Shown here: piece after piece, positions 47,961 through 61,231 of the stretch
How positions within the stretch are numbered: position 1 is the first letter of the stretch
Layout of the letters: each line of letters begins with the position of its first letter
From: Triatoma infestans
Lineage: Eukaryota > Arthropoda > Insecta > Hemiptera > Reduviidae
Length of the DNA stretch: 64,000 bases
Direction: 5' to 3'
Assembly (NCBI GenBank): GCA_011037195.1
Contig: JAAEAF010002645.1
Coordinates: forward strand, 1 to 64,000
Notes under the pieces: model-generated
The model's database searches: none
What the model saw: the letters and a program-made list of their open reading frames with translations, nothing else
Told to the model about the DNA's origin: nothing
Position numbers and translations under genes: made by a program

Positions 47961-48469
47961 TCCTCTCGTTGTATATGATAGAGTTTATATATCGGTGTTG
48001 GCCACACTCACACCAAGACATCTGTCCTAGTGTGCGACCTTGTGCGACCTTTTAGTTTGCTGACCTTATTTAGGTCAGTGGCCAACCTTATCGGTGCTTG
48101 CTTTGATGTAAAGTATTGAAAAGAGCTTTGTTGTTTGTTTGGCTGGCATTGTCTTGAAGACGGCGGCCTGCTAGGTCGCTGGTTATAAATTGCTCTTTTA
48201 TTACTGCCATCCTTTGTTAAGATAGCAGCTGGCTGGAACCACTTTGACATTGGTATGACTTTTCATGTCATTACACTACGTATCTGGATTTGCTCTCATT
48301 GATCTTTATAGTCGATTTGCGGAATCAAGGTTGGTTCGAAAATTTGAAGGTGGGATTGAAGGGATCACCGACAGTAGCGTCGTTCATGATATTACGTTTG
48401 TAATATTTGATGGGCATAATCTGGTCTTGGAACGCGATAAGGGATCCCCTTTTTAGGAAATAGCTTTTT

Positions 48470-48580
48470 AAGAATGCCTCCTTGACAGCCACTGTCCAAT
48501 AACGGCGGTATTGCCCGTGTAGTGCCTTTGCTCGCCACGCTACCGACGCGCTCAGCTATTCTTCCACCGCTGTTGTTATT
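48470..48580 (-). repeat. tRNA-derived SINE head
   Basis: The minus strand reads GGTGGAAGAATAGCTGAGCG then CGTCGGTAGCGTGGCGAGCA, an A-box-like start (TAGCTGAGCGCGTCGG), next to an AAT-type microsatellite (48576-48612). A clear B box is not seen. Confidence 0.35.
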
Positions 48581-48612
48581 ATTATCATTATTATTATTGC
48601 TATTATTATTTC

Positions 48613-50166
48613 TACGTTTTTTTCTTTTTTAGATAATGCCCACTGAACAAAATAAATATATTATTTATTGAGGAACTTTCACATCAATCTCGCTGTAACA
48701 AACAGTACAATTTATTTTGGACTTTCTCCAACAGCTGGGAATCCAACTTCAGTGCCTCCATATTCTTAACCGTTTTATCAGACATCAAACCATTAACTGA
48801 GATTACGATTTGGGTTATTAATTTAACCATATCTAGCTGATACATATCTTTCAATTCAACTGCTAGATCTTAATAATACCACATCTTCATGGCCGAAATT
48901 TTGCAAATCCCAACGTTAATTATCTCAGCTGCCGTTTTATGGGAATTTCAAATTTCCCGTTAATGCATCCGATCCCAGTACATATTATCAATTATTATTT
49001 ATGTCCATTGCTAGCAAAAAGTGGGGTTATGCCTATTAATTAATGCTTAATAATAATTTTAAATATACTCAAATAGTATTTTTTTTCTTTGGAAAAAAAA
49101 AGAAATACTTTCGTGTTACAGCCATTTTTTTTTAGCTTTGTTTCTTGTGAGCAGAGTAATTTTTTAATATTATAAAGAAAGCTGTGATTTTTTTACTTCC
49201 TTTTTTGTTTATTATTTATATTTATTTCTTCTTTTTTTTTTAATGAAAAGAGTTGCTAAAACAATGGAATCTGTCACGCAATAGAATATAAGAATCTTTT
49301 TCCTTTGTATTCTACAGCGAAATATGAACTTGTATTTTACTTTCTTTATGTACAATATATATAAAAAATGGTTACATATATAACCTAGTAAAGGAAAACC
49401 AAGAGAAACATATTTTAATGTATATTAACAAATAAAAAATAAAAATAATCTATGGATGATACTATATATATAGTAAATCAGTGAATGTTAAGATGATATT
49501 GCGTGCAGGAAATAGTACGAAGTTTCTTGCGAGACGAGGAGGAAGTTATGCTGCTGGGTAGGAGAACATTGGTATATATTGTAGAAATGTGTGGAGACGG
49601 TACGGTCTTGGTTGAAATGTTTGACTGGCTAGACACAGCGAGAGAGAGAGTGTGAGAGAGAGAATGGAGACTTTCTACACTGAATAGCAACAGTACTGTA
49701 TTTGTATCCATCCATTTTACCACCACCTACCGTCACCAACGCAAACCAACTTAACTTAGCTTCCTTCATTACCACAACAAGCCTATATCTCTAGATTTCT
49801 CGAGAGACTTTTCCTTTACCTGTGACAGAGGTTGGATTTAAGCGGTTGTAGTGTCTATTAAGAAACATAAACCGGTTGGATAGCAATAGACTAGACAGAT
49901 TGACATACAGAAATACTTAAAAGATCTATTAGTTTATATCAGTTTCATATTGGGAAGTTTTTTCTTACAGATAGTATAATTAAATCTATCTTGTTTAGTT
50001 AGCGATACTAAATACAAATTTGTTTATTTTTTTTTTGTTTGTTTAAATCAGGCTTGAAACACTCACATATGTAACGTATTTTTTCTTATTGCAGTTAATA
50101 CAATAATTGCAAAATTTATAGATTTTCTTTGAACTTGTACTTTTTTTTCAAAGCTCTAACATAAAT
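48613..50166. other. AT-rich stretch, nothing recognised
   Basis: No supported gene. There is a GA-rich run near 49645-49665. 50053-50100 carries CTTGAAACACTCACATATG then a CTTATT segment, a terminal fragment of the dispersed TIR repeat. Confidence 0.4.
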
Positions 50167-50171
50167 ATATA

Positions 50172-51602
50172 TGTTACGTATTTGCAAGCTCGGTAAGTAG
50201 TTCATCCGGCACCACTAGATGGTTTCCGGGAATTTAGAACACTGCAGGAACTCCGTAAGGAGACCATAGGCAGGTCTTGCTGTAAAGAATAGAAAGGTGG
50301 GGCAACAAAGACAGAAAAAGCACCAAGTCAAAAATAATAATAAGTTTATTGATGAACAAAGCGCCTCCCCAGTTCTCCCGCCTCACATCCGAGCTCGAAA
50401 ACGAACGCTGACTAGTGGGTACGCCCCGGGAATTACTCTGACTGTCTGAATGGCAAACAATCCTTTCCAGGGCTGTCCACAGGTTGCTGAAGAAAGGATG
50501 AGTTCACATCCGTCGGAGGACCAGCAGGTAGTAGACCCTGCAAAGCTGTTGGCACAACAATAAATATGTAGGAAAATATGGATAAAGATAGAACTGCAAA
50601 TTCTCAAACTAGATTTGAGAAAACATATGTAATCACACAAGGAGGTCGACTAAGAGAAGTTAAAATGAGTATACTTGCCTTAAAGTTACAGCTTCTAATC
50701 AGAATTTGTTCTATCTGGTGTATAGAATACGTCTTCCCAGAATGTATAAATTGAGCAAGCAGTGGTGAGTCACTTAGCTTTGAATTATAGAGAAACAGTT
50801 AATAATACAATAAATATTAAGCTGAGACTGAAGGCACTGATAAAGAAGAAAATAATATGATAGGTTACCTTCAGAGCGATTTCAATTATCGCATAAATGG
50901 CATCTGCCAGCTAATAATAACAATGAATAATGAGTAAAGATATAAAGGAGAGGAAAAATGGGATAAATATCTTACTCAGAAATAGTAGAATGAAGTTAAT
51001 ATAAGCCACTTGCATCCGCCAGAGATTGACGCTATCTGGATTGGTGAGTCTTGTAATCACCACTGCTGAATAGGCTCGTAATGAATGTTAAACTGTAAAG
51101 TAAATGATCACCAGACTGCTAGAAGTATTACAAACGTGAGGCTGCAACTGTACGGCGTAAAAAGAGAAGTAAGTACTGCGAATTGAAGATACGCCACAAG
51201 AAAGTGTGAAATACACTTGAGTAATAAGATTGATATGTAACTGTGCAAACTCACAATGAATAAACTTAACACAAATGATTTTGTAGGATAATAGTTAATA
51301 AAAGAGTGCTGTCTGGGTCACAGCGTCAGTGCTACTCAACTACATGTGCAGTCCTTGGAGGCTACTAGGAGACGACTGATAGCGTCGGTCTCGCAAAAAA
51401 CGATACGAAGTGTCAGTCAGCGCTCAAAGTGACGAGATTTTTAACTAGTTAAGTACGACAGAGCTCTGGGTGACGAGAGTTACAAGTAACGTCACTGCCC
51501 TTCATTGACATCAGCACAATCTATTGATTTTTTAATCGACCCGGTTACGTATTCCGCTGCATTTTGTTAAAAGCCACCCTTAAACCCCAGGAATACGTAA
51601 CA
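50172..51602 (+). mobile_element. Solo LTR, 1.43 kb
   Basis: It starts TGTTACGTATT and ends AATACGTAACA, a perfect 11-bp terminal inverted repeat of the TG...CA type. The 5-mer ATATA directly flanks it at 50167-50171 and 51603-51607. There is no coding region and no second LTR in the window. It is most simply a solo LTR left by recombination of an LTR retrotransposon with 5-bp target duplications; the family is not identified. The orientation is arbitrary. Confidence 0.7.
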
Positions 51603-51607
51603 ATATA

Positions 51608-52200
51608 TTTCACTTTATTTTAATGTAGTTACATTATAATCCAAAAGATAACGCAATGTCACTTGAAAGAATTCAATTAAAAATTTGAAATTCACCGCCA
51701 CAAATTCCACAGAGGTACACTATAAGCATTCACATAGTGAACATCAAGCTGATTCTTCTTAACAAATTTGTTAAAATTAAGCTGTTTCTAAAGTGAATTA
51801 TGTGCTAAAAAGTGTTACAGTGAACAAACAAAATACGTTTTTCACGGTACAGTAAGTGTAGTTTACTGAAACTATTTAGTTCTCGCTAAATCAATTAATT
51901 TTTTTTAATTGATTGTGTTGTATATAAATCGTAAGTACTGTTTATATTATATAGAAAGTAAACTGTGGACCTTAATGTAAATATCTTGTGTATAAAGTGT
52001 ATATAGAGCGAACAATACTCACTTCTCTTTCATCTACTTTCATTATTTCTCTCAATTCTCTTCTCTTAATTCTAATTCTCTTTACATTTTTTTTTTTAAT
52101 TTCTATTTTTTTTTGCATTAAGAATTTTTTTTTGTTCTTTTTTTTTTAAAGCTTAATTTCTTAATTAATTTATGGTTTTACAAACCTTCACGCTATTGAG
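51608..52200. other. AT-rich region before Jockey ORF1
   Basis: No gene. It may contain the 5' UTR of the following Jockey element; a pyrimidine-rich block lies at 52020-52150. Confidence 0.4.
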
Positions 52201-54141
52201 TGAGTATTTTCAATGGAATGGGTCTAAGTGGTGACACATATTTAGGCAGTTCAACTGACAATGAATCAACCACTTCCATAACTTCGGCCAAAAAGAGAAG
52301 CTATACCTCTGATAATTCACCAAAAAAGAATAAAAAGCCAACGAAAGATTACACATGAATTACTAGGGCTTCTGCCAAACTGCAAGAAGCCAGTAAATGT
52401 ACGACTTCAAGTACAATTGGGAATCAATCTGGCATTCAAAAACTGAATAATCCAGAATTCAAACAACCAGCTGTGATGAATAAAACCAAGCCAGCACCAG
52501 CGCCACTAGTGACACGCCAGTCAGCATGACGGTAACAGCTCCCCCGGGAGTATTTACAAACAACCCTTTTGCTCCATTAGCAACTACTCAAGGCGAAATG
52601 GATGTGGCTCCCGCACTCTCTCTGCCTCGCACTCATAAGCCGCCACCAATCTATATAAAAAACGTCGCCAAATTTGGCGTTCTATCCAAAACCCTTGATA
52701 AGTTGGTGGGCAAAGAAAACTTTACATGTAAAGCGAGAATCACAGATCTTATAGTTAATGCCAAGACTACCGACAGTTATCGCGCAATCATCAAGTACCT
52801 CAGAGAGCATAAAGCAGATTACCACACTTTTCAACTCAAAGAAGACAAAGCCTACCGAGTTGTTATAAGACACCTTCACCAAAGTATTCCAGTGGAACTT
52901 ATAAAAGAAGAGCTGATCGAACTTGGACATACCGTACGGAATGTCGCTCCGATAATTCACCCTGTCACTAAACAGACCTACCACTTTTCTTCGTGGATTT
53001 AGAACCATCTCCAAATAATAAAGAAGTCTTTGATATAGAAACCTTATGCAACAGCAAAATAAAAATAGAGGAACCCCACAAGCAACGAAATATCGTACAG
53101 TGCAAACGTTGCCAAGAATGTGGCCACACAAAGAGCTACTGTCAACATCAGCCCAGATGTGTAAAATGCGCTGGTGACCACTTAACTACAGAGTGTAAAA
53201 AGGACTCCAACACGTCACCAACTTGCGCTCTATGCCTAGGTCCGCACTCTGTTACCTACAAACGCTGCATAGTTCATTAGGAACTACAACGATCTAGACA
53301 TGTGCGTCCCGTCTATGAACACCCATCTGCCCAGCGAAGAACTTCTCAGAGTGCCGGCCAACCGCCTCAACTTCACCAACAACATCCAAGCGATTTTCCA
53401 TCTCTGGCAGCCAAGAGGACAACAAACTTTTACAATAAAAATTTGTCTTTTGCCCAGATGGTCGCGGGTCCACCGCCGCCTCAAGTTCCCCCACCGCCGC
53501 AAGTTCCCCCTCCCGCTCCTGCTTCATCCCACACAGGCGACATCTCCTCTCTTCTCAGTTCCTTTTTGAATGATTTCAAATCCCTCATTACACCACTAAT
53601 ATCTCTCCTCACTAGTGTGGTTAACAGTCTCCTTCCTAAACTCGCTCCTTAGTGGCTCTTACCCAGCATTCCCTCACCCTACTCCTTTGGAATGCAAACG
53701 GACTAAGTAACCGCAGACACGAACTAGATATACTATTACATGACAAACGAATTGACGTAGTTTTAATTACCGAGACGCACTTCACTGAAAGATCACGATT
53801 TTTTATTTCAGGCTACAGAACTTACTTTACCAACCACCCTGACGAGACTGCACACCCCCCGGCGGGACAGCCATCCTCATTCGTAATTCCTTATCACACT
53901 TCCAAATTCCCTACAGTGTAACACACTTCCTCCAGACTACCGTGATCTCTGTATTGGCGGAGCCTTTCTCCTATACAATAGCCGCTGTATACTGTCCTCT
54001 AAACCTTACAACAGACCAACACCAATTTTTATCCTTCCTTTCCTCCCTTGGTCCCAGATTCATATGCGGTGGCGACTTCAATGCGAAGCATCCAAGCTGG
54101 GGTAGTCGTGTGGCGAATCTTCTGGCGGAGATCTTCTGTAG
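52201..54141 (+). mobile_element. Jockey-type LINE 5' half (ORF1 and endonuclease), plus strand
   Basis: An ORF1 (gag-like) starts near 52223 with stops at codon level near 52356. It continues at 52526-53002 (PPPIYIKNVAKFGVL, a VIRHLHQSIPVELIKEEL segment) and 52993-53280, with Cys/His knuckles (CKRCQECGHTKSYCQ, RCVKCAGDH, CALCLGPH). A Pro-rich tail follows to 53652. ORF2 begins at 53652 with an endonuclease (LTLLLWNANGLSNRRHELD, RIDVVLITETHF, FICGGDFNAKHPSWGSR at 54052-54100) and stops at the junction near 54141. RT is absent, and frameshifts are present (for example near 53860). The 5' half is kept and the 3' half lost, the reverse of normal LINE truncation. Confidence 0.75.
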
Positions 54142-56580
54142 CTAAACTTAATGTGTATTCTTGAAAAGGTTCATTTCGGAGTTGTTTAAGTTCAGATCAA
54201 AGTAAGTGAGTCAGTCTATTGTAGATTCGCTTATCAGAGGGATACCGCGACCGCTGCCATTTAGCTCTTGCACGTCGCTTATCCATGATAAGTTTCCGAA
54301 TGTATAATGGTACGTTATCTTGTGAGTACGTTCTATTCTCTTGTGAGTTATGGACTGCCGGTTGGAGTTTTGTATTAATGTGGTGAAGTGTTGTACTGCT
54401 TTGTCTATGTCTTCTTTTGTCTTAAGTAATGTATGTAAATTTATTGCGTGGTCTAATTTTGATTGGAATTCTTTCCAGTTGACTGGGCCGCAAATGAGAG
54501 ACGGTTTAGGAGTGCTGAGAAAGGGATTCGTATCAAGAGTAATTAGGAGGGACTGTGGTCTGAGGAGAGTTCGGTTAATGTGAAGATTTGAAAATAATGG
54601 GAAATGCGGGAAATAATGAAGAAATCGAGAATATCTGGAAATTTGGATATGGATGTAGGCCAATAGGTTGCTGATCAGGTGAGATGCTGGTGTAATATTT
54701 GGAGAGAATAACGTTTAAGAGTGTCTGACCTCGTGGATTTGTTGTTCGACACCCCCATGGTTGATGTTTTGCGTTGTAGTCACCACCAGAGAGGAACCTA
54801 GGACCGAGGGTATTAAAAAAGATATAAATTGATCATGGGTTATACATTTGTTGGGAGGGCAGAATACAGCTGCTAGACTAAAATTATAGGGATGGGCAGT
54901 TAAGGAAACTATAGAGGGCTGGAGGTAGTCACCTCGATGTGCTATGCTATTGCGAATCAAGATTGCCGCACCACCGTGGGCTGTATCGTCAGGGTGATCA
55001 GCTCTGTAAGTTTTGTAATCAGTAATGTAAAAGTGTGACCTGCTTGTAAAATGTGTCAGTGAGTAAAATGAGTCAATTCGTCTGTCATGTAGTAAAGAGT
55101 CAAGTTCGTCTTTATGGGAGTTCAACCCATCGGCATTCCAAAGAAGGATGATTAAAGAATGTTGAGTTAGAGAAATCATGGCGTGAGGCGAGGAAGTTGT
55201 TGGCTTATTAACATGTTTAATAGATTGACAAGGAGAGTAAGGAGGGCTTCAAATCTTTGAAAGAATGAGTCTATAATAGCTGTTACATCAGGTTGTATTA
55301 CTGAAGGTCCTGTAGGAAGTGGCTCTGGATTAGAAGGACAAGACCTCGTGATCTTCGAATATGGATCCTCCTAGCGGCTGGCTGGTTGGGGCGATGCTGC
55401 ATGATTGTGGTTGCTGCTGTAGTTGTGTTCGTTGTTTTGGTTGTGGCTGTATCTGTTGAAGACGCAGGCGAGCTGGCTGCGGGAGTGCAGGAAAATCTCT
55501 TTGTGCAGTTAGCTAAGGGGGCTTAGAATGAGCATTTGCGGCTAATAACTGACCTCGGGCAACCTCTCTTTTACGACGAAACCTTTGTAAATTTTTGCGA
55601 ACTTCACAGCCACAGAAGCTAGATGAGTGAGGACCAGAGCAGAGAGCGCATGTGGGAAGTGTGTCAGGTGGTTTGGTGCACTGTTCCCAGATATGACGCC
55701 CTGCACATTTAACGTATCTCGGCGCAAGGTGGCAGTACGCCCGCGTGTGCCCATATTGTTGGCATCTCTTGCACTGAGTTATTTCTTTAGTTCTATAGGG
55801 TTCTTCTACCCTTACTACAGTGTTTAGAAGTTTAGTGAGATTGAATATAGCTTTATTGTTATTATCTGGCTCTAAATCACCGTAAAATAGAGGTAATGGA
55901 TTTTTTTCGACAGGATGATGAATTTTCATAACATTTCTCACGTTGAAACCTTCTCGTTGCAATTCTTCTTTTATCTCTTCCGGAGGTACATGTGATGTAG
56001 GTGACGAAGAACCACTCTGAATGCCTTATTTTTTTTTTAACTGAAAAGTATGATATTCAATTTGTTTATCATTTGAATAATGGGCAGCAGTCCTATATGC
56101 GTCTATTGTATTAGTTGATAACAATATGTTTTCTAACCGTGATTTACGAATAATTGTTAATCCCAATTAAATTGCTAAGGTCGTTATTGAATGAAACCCA
56201 TGAAATTGTTGTTTTATAGACACATATACGGGGTGGGTTAGTAGTTGAATCGCTAACCTCAGATGATACGCTAAATTTATTGTGGGATGCGAAATCCGAC
56301 ACATGGCCGTTGTTGATGTTGCTTTTGAGACTGTTAATGATGATGTTGTTTCTGTGGCTGTTGAATTCAATTATTTGTTGTTGATGAAGGGTTGAAGCCT
56401 GAGACAGGTTTACACTTCTCTGGCGAGTTAATGGCGGAGAAGAGACAAGAGCAGTTTTCTTGCCTCGCTTTTTTAATTTACCTTTTTTAGGAGATAAGTT
56501 GGCCATCTCAGAAGATCTTTTTGTCCCCTGAGGTAGAAGCTTCCCCAATATCGGTTACGCTTAAACCCATGGCTTAAGCT
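54142..56580 (-). mobile_element. Jockey-type LINE 5' half, minus strand
   Basis: Read on the minus strand from 56580. ORF1 has a basic N-terminus (SPKKGKLKKRGKKTALV near 56500), a degraded middle with an A-run near 56040 that shifts the frame, then the knuckle region 55962-55513 (CKRCQQYGHTRAYCH, RYVKCAGRH, CALCSGPH). ORF2 has an endonuclease from 55179 (LIILLWNADGLNSHKDELD, GGAAILIRNSIAHRGDY) and the inter-domain region NWKEFQSKLDHAINLHTLLK (54490-54430). It ends near 54142 before the RT. It is the same family as the plus-strand half it faces. It is dead. Confidence 0.75.
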
Positions 56581-56825
56581 AGCCGAGGGGTAATATAAAA
56601 TGTTTTAATGAATATCCTCTTAAAATTAATAATAACTATCTTTACTAAAAATAATTAAAAGTAAAAAATTGAATATATATTACGAATGGATATTAGAGAT
56701 AAAGAAAGTGGTATTTAAAACCACAAAAAAGAAAATAAGAAATAAGCCAACAATACAAAACCAAGAAAAAAAAAATTCAATTTCCAAATTATTTCTCTTT
56801 CTCTCTCAACGCAAAACAAAAACTA

Positions 56826-56827
<2 letters not shown>

Positions 56828-56877
<50 letters not shown>

Positions 56878-56935
56878 TAATAATAATATAATAATAATAT
56901 CATATAATAATAATAATACTAATAAAAAAAATAAA
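56828..56935. repeat. (AAT)n microsatellite
   Basis: About 16 uninterrupted AAT units, then imperfect ones. Confidence 0.9.
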
Positions 56936-58109
56936 AGAAAAAAAGAATTTTCTAATAATTTGTGTTTTTAGTTGAACAATAGAACTATGTACAACAAAAC
57001 GAGAGAACTTTAAAATATAAACAGTGAGTACACGTGCGTATGTGTGGTTTTTAAAGGGTGGGAATTACGAGTAATGTACGACTATTTTTCAACACTAGAG
57101 TGCACTTACAAAGTACCCAACTGTTGTTCTTATAGTTTTCTTAATTTTTAGCCAGCAAAATAAGAAAAATGTTTCAAAAATCTTCACATAGTACTAGAAA
57201 TTACCGTAACTTAAACACAATACAGAAATTTTATAAGATTCAACCACATATAAAACTACGATTCTCTTCTAAACACAGAGCGATGTGAACTGCTTGAGTT
57301 TCCGTTCGAGGCTGTCCTCAAATACGTCAATCACACACAAATCCGTCCTGAAAAAAAAAATGGTTTAATTAAGTTTAGATACTCCCATTTGATAAAACAT
57401 TGAAGACAATTATTAAACATTAAGTATTTGAAAAAAATTTGTCGTTTACAATTGTGTTAATTGCATTGTGAGTGTTTCACACCAGATTTTTCTTTAAACA
57501 ATAAGTTTACTTTAAGAATTAAAGGTCTATTTCATATGTCAACCATAATTCAAAGAAAATCAATTGTACGGTGTTCCAGGGCATTTACTGAAATGCAATT
57601 TTAATGTAATATTTCGGTCCTGTCATTAGTTCATTGATATTGAGGAGATATAAAAGTGCATAATTAAGAACAAGATATACAAAAGTTTGTACATTGCAAT
57701 AAAATAAAACACGCAAGAAACATATAAGTGATATATAGATATAATCTAGGAGGAGAGTGTATGAATATTGAGACCAGCTAAGCTATATTATAATTATTAG
57801 GCCAATTACATTAACTCAGTGCTAGTTACAATCCTCCTAACGGTTAACTAATGCACACCATATCAACATGTATTTGATATATATTAATTAATTATTACTA
57901 ACACATACGATCACCACCTAGAGGTTAAATCCATTATTAGAATAAGCAGCATTCAATAGTAGTATTGATACTGATAGCATTCAATCAGTGTATATAATAT
58001 ACGAGTATATTATTTAAAAATTATATAAAACTAATACTGAACCAACATTATCACTAACTTAGAAACAACCTGTTAACTGCTTAAATGATTTCAACATGGT
58101 TACTTTTTT
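56936..58109. other. AT-rich stretch, nothing recognised
   Basis: No supported gene. A GTGAGTGTTTCACACCAG at 57467 is an isolated end of the dispersed TIR repeat. Confidence 0.4.
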
Positions 58110-60240
58110 CACTTCCTCTTACTCCTCCTGTTAAGCGTTAGTATTGCGATCATGAGAAATTTTCAAAACTGAATTTTCGAAACCGGATATGCACTTGTTG
58201 AGGTTCCCTGAGTGCATGACGAAAAAAATATGGTTTTATAAGTATGTGTATGATTGAAATATCTCAAAAAAGAATAATCGCAGAAATTCAAATTTGTAAT
58301 ATACCGTTCACGTATCACCACCGAATCTGATCATAAAGTTTTGGTTAACCGGAAGTACGACTTTATTGCATTTTTTTTTAAGTTTTTCGAGACTGTCATT
58401 CAATAAGTAACGAAACAAATCGCTGTAGCTCAGAAACGGTTTGTTTAATCAATACAATAGTTCCAGTGTGTCAAGTTGGCATCTTTGTACTTAGTTTCTC
58501 ATCAGCGATTCGAGACTATTAGGTAAGCATAACCCCAAATTTATTCAGTTAACAATGGCGAGTCCACTCGAACATTGCATCTCGGAAGAACAATGCTCAG
58601 TGATTAGAATCTGCAGAGAATATCAAAGGCAGTGAAATCCACGAATGTTGAATGTTGAAAGTGTAAGGGAATAATTGTTTGAACCGTTCGAACGTTTACA
58701 AATGAGTAGAACAGTTTAAAAGTGGCCGTGTAAGTGTCTGTGACGAGCTGCAACGAGTTGCAACTTCCTCCCACGAATCTCGCATAAACTTGAAGTTCAA
58801 CGAACTATCAACAGCCAGTACTACAGTGATATGCTCACAAACAAAAAAGGAAGGCCTGCCATTCGAACGAAACGTTGTGGGTTCTTGGCTAAAGGCGTGA
58901 TTTTGGTTCATGACAACGCGCCCCCACACACGGCACATGTAATCAAGAAACCCTTCAAAAAGTGGTGTGGGAGATCCTTCCACATCCCCCCCTTCAGCCC
59001 CGACTTCGCCCCATCGGACTTCCATTTGTTTGGACTCCTGAAAGAGGCTCTACTGGGAAACTTTTTCAATCCAATGAAGAAGTTAAAATTCAGGTGCAAA
59101 AGTGGCTTCAAGTTCAACCCAAAGAATTTTATGCCAGAGGCATACCCAAATTAGAAAAACGAGGGACAAGTGTATAAATGTTGCTACGGACTATGTTGAA
59201 ATGAAGCTAAAGTTTTGTATTGATTACATAAATCGTTTTTGAGCTACAGCAATTTGTCTCGTACTTATTGAATGACCCTCATAGTTTCAAAGTTTTTCTT
59301 AAAACTTTGTATACTCTATACAAACATAAATGCCTATCACATTTATATAAAACACTTTTTCTTGAAAAATCAATTTTTTGGGTCATTCCGGGGGGGGGTA
59401 TGGGGAGCAGTAATATAAAAGTTTTCTTTATCTAAAGTATCACTTCATCACAATATTATGATTCTATCATCTCTATAATATAAAGTACAATATGTATCGC
59501 TAGAACCCCAAATTTGCACAAAATTGGTTAACCGGAAGTGTGGTAGGTTTTTTTTTTTTTTTTTTGAAGTTTTTTGGAATCCTCGAGTTTTCTGTAAACT
59601 TAGAATGAGATTTGCACAGATATAAACGTATCACTTTTATTTGAAACATTTGTGGAATCTGTGCCGTAAAATTTCAAGTGTTACGTAAGTTCGTTTTGAT
59701 ATTAGTGACACTCTCTTCTGGACTTCCAGCGTAATTACTTCAACTATTATCGTCTCTACATTTTTTGTTTACAGCTAAGTAAAATATGCCAAGTTTAAAG
59801 AACATTTGTTAATGTTATGAATGTAGTAGAAAGAATTGTTGATGGTATGTGTTATAAAATAGTTACATTGTAATTAAGGTAAATAGAAATCTTGACAAAC
59901 ACTAAAGAAGGAATTTTGAAAGTTAAAGTCAGTTATAATTATATATTTGAAGAGTCAGTTATATTATTGGGGGGGTGGGGGATAAATGAAACCGCTTCAA
60001 CGTAATGCCCCCCTGGCAACGTTAGCTTTTCATCAAGCGCACGGCTAAATGGTCTCAAAGTGTCACCAGCAGCCCAATATGTTGAAAAAGAAAATCTACT
60101 TTCAAGTATAACGCACATTTACACTGGGCTGCCAGAAAGAGAATGGCTGAAAGGCCAAACTAATGGCGTTGTAAAAAAAAATAATAATAATAATAATGTG
60201 AACGCTTAGTAAGAGAAAGTCGTGTGAGTGTTTCACATGA
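58110..60240 (-). mobile_element. Dispersed TIR repeat, copy 7 (interrupted by mariner)
   Basis: The longest copy, in minus orientation. One terminus is ACTTCCTCTTACTCCTCC at 58112. The other is CTTAGTAAGAGAAAGTCGTG then TGAGTGTTTCACAT ending at 60238. The mariner relic (58386-59282) splits it. Landmarks: GGTTAACCGGAAGTACG near 58352 and GGTTAACCGGAAGTGTG near 59525. Without the mariner it is about 1.23 kb. Confidence 0.6.
58386..59282 (+). mobile_element. mariner-type transposon, deleted
   Basis: Inverted ends: TGTCATTCAATAAGTAACGA (58394) and the complementary TCGTACTTATTGAATGACCC at 59258-59278, ~50 bp with 80-90% identity. An N-terminal transposase start lies at 58555 (EEQCSVIRICREY). 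After an internal deletion, the catalytic half is HDNAPPHTAHV (58910) and PDFAPSDFHLFGLLKEALL (59000-59055) with a frameshift before the EEVKIQVQKWL/QPKEFYARGI end (59077-59150). The first catalytic Asp region is missing. Dead DD34D-type element. Confidence 0.8.
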
Positions 60241-61231
60241 AATTTTTTGAAAAAAAAACTTTATTCCATTAATATAAACAAAATAATGTTTATAATAAAC
60301 AATAAATTGTTTTATTTAGAATTTTGTTTAAGTTAATTTTCATTTTATTATGTATGTTTATTAATAATAACAAAATTCAATACTTATATGTTTGGTTTAC
60401 TTTACGTGTAATGTAGTTGGAAAATTATATTTATTTTGTCAAATTGTATTGTGAATAATTCCTATATAAGGCTGTATTATATCATTTCTATATATTTATA
60501 TATACTAGTATGAATATATTTTGTTTTATTGGCGGGTTTTACACACTGAAAACTTCCACCTCATTTCAGTACCACCGCTCTCGGTCCGTACGTCACAGCG
60601 ACATAATATTGCCCGGCAAATAAGTTGTACAATATGGCCTCATTACTAATATAACACACAATACACACACACACACACACACACACACACCCATACGTAA
60701 ACAAAATAAATATACATTTAGTGCTGTAAATATTATTCATTTATAAAATAATAAATTATTACAATAATATGAAACATTATGCTGTGGGACTGTTTGCCTT
60801 TTATGGCATTTTATTTTCAATATAATAAGTTAAACAAATATAAACTGCTATGCAAAATTTTTCATATTATGACATATGGTGGGTACTAAATTTTTATTTT
60901 AGTTTTAAAAGAAATGTTTACCCTTCAAGACTTTCTAGAATATGTCTACAATTCTGTCACACTACTCCGGACAAATGCACACCATCAAAAAACTTCAGTA
61001 GAACTCATATTCAATGCCCTCCTAACGTTTTAATTCTGGGCGATTCTATAAGGGTGAATCGTCCCTTGAAAATAAAGCTTGCCAGGCTGGGGATTTTTAT
61101 TAGTGCGTGGGTATTAGAAGCATGTTGTGAGGGTATGGAAGAAGACGGAACGATTCCCAAAGATCATTGCGAATTCTGGACCATCATAAAATCTTTCCAC
61201 AATACATGAGTACGGCTACAAACTCGTGGTA
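60241..61231. other. AT-rich stretch with one unassigned open frame
   Basis: A 119-codon plus frame at 60850-61209 has no domain I recognise; PPNVLILGDSIRVN is the only motif-like part. No supported gene. Confidence 0.35.
60663..60690. repeat. (CA)n microsatellite
   Basis: About 14 CA units. Confidence 0.9.

Noticed and set aside
48265..48456. 63-codon frame whose complement vaguely reads like an RT fragment
   Set aside because: Only one short GDPLS-like match in the complement; not enough to call a LINE.
60850..61209. 119-codon open frame with VLILGDS motif
   Set aside because: Too short and isolated to assign to a GDSL/SGNH hydrolase. The catalytic Asp/His block is not visible. Noted only as an unassigned frame.
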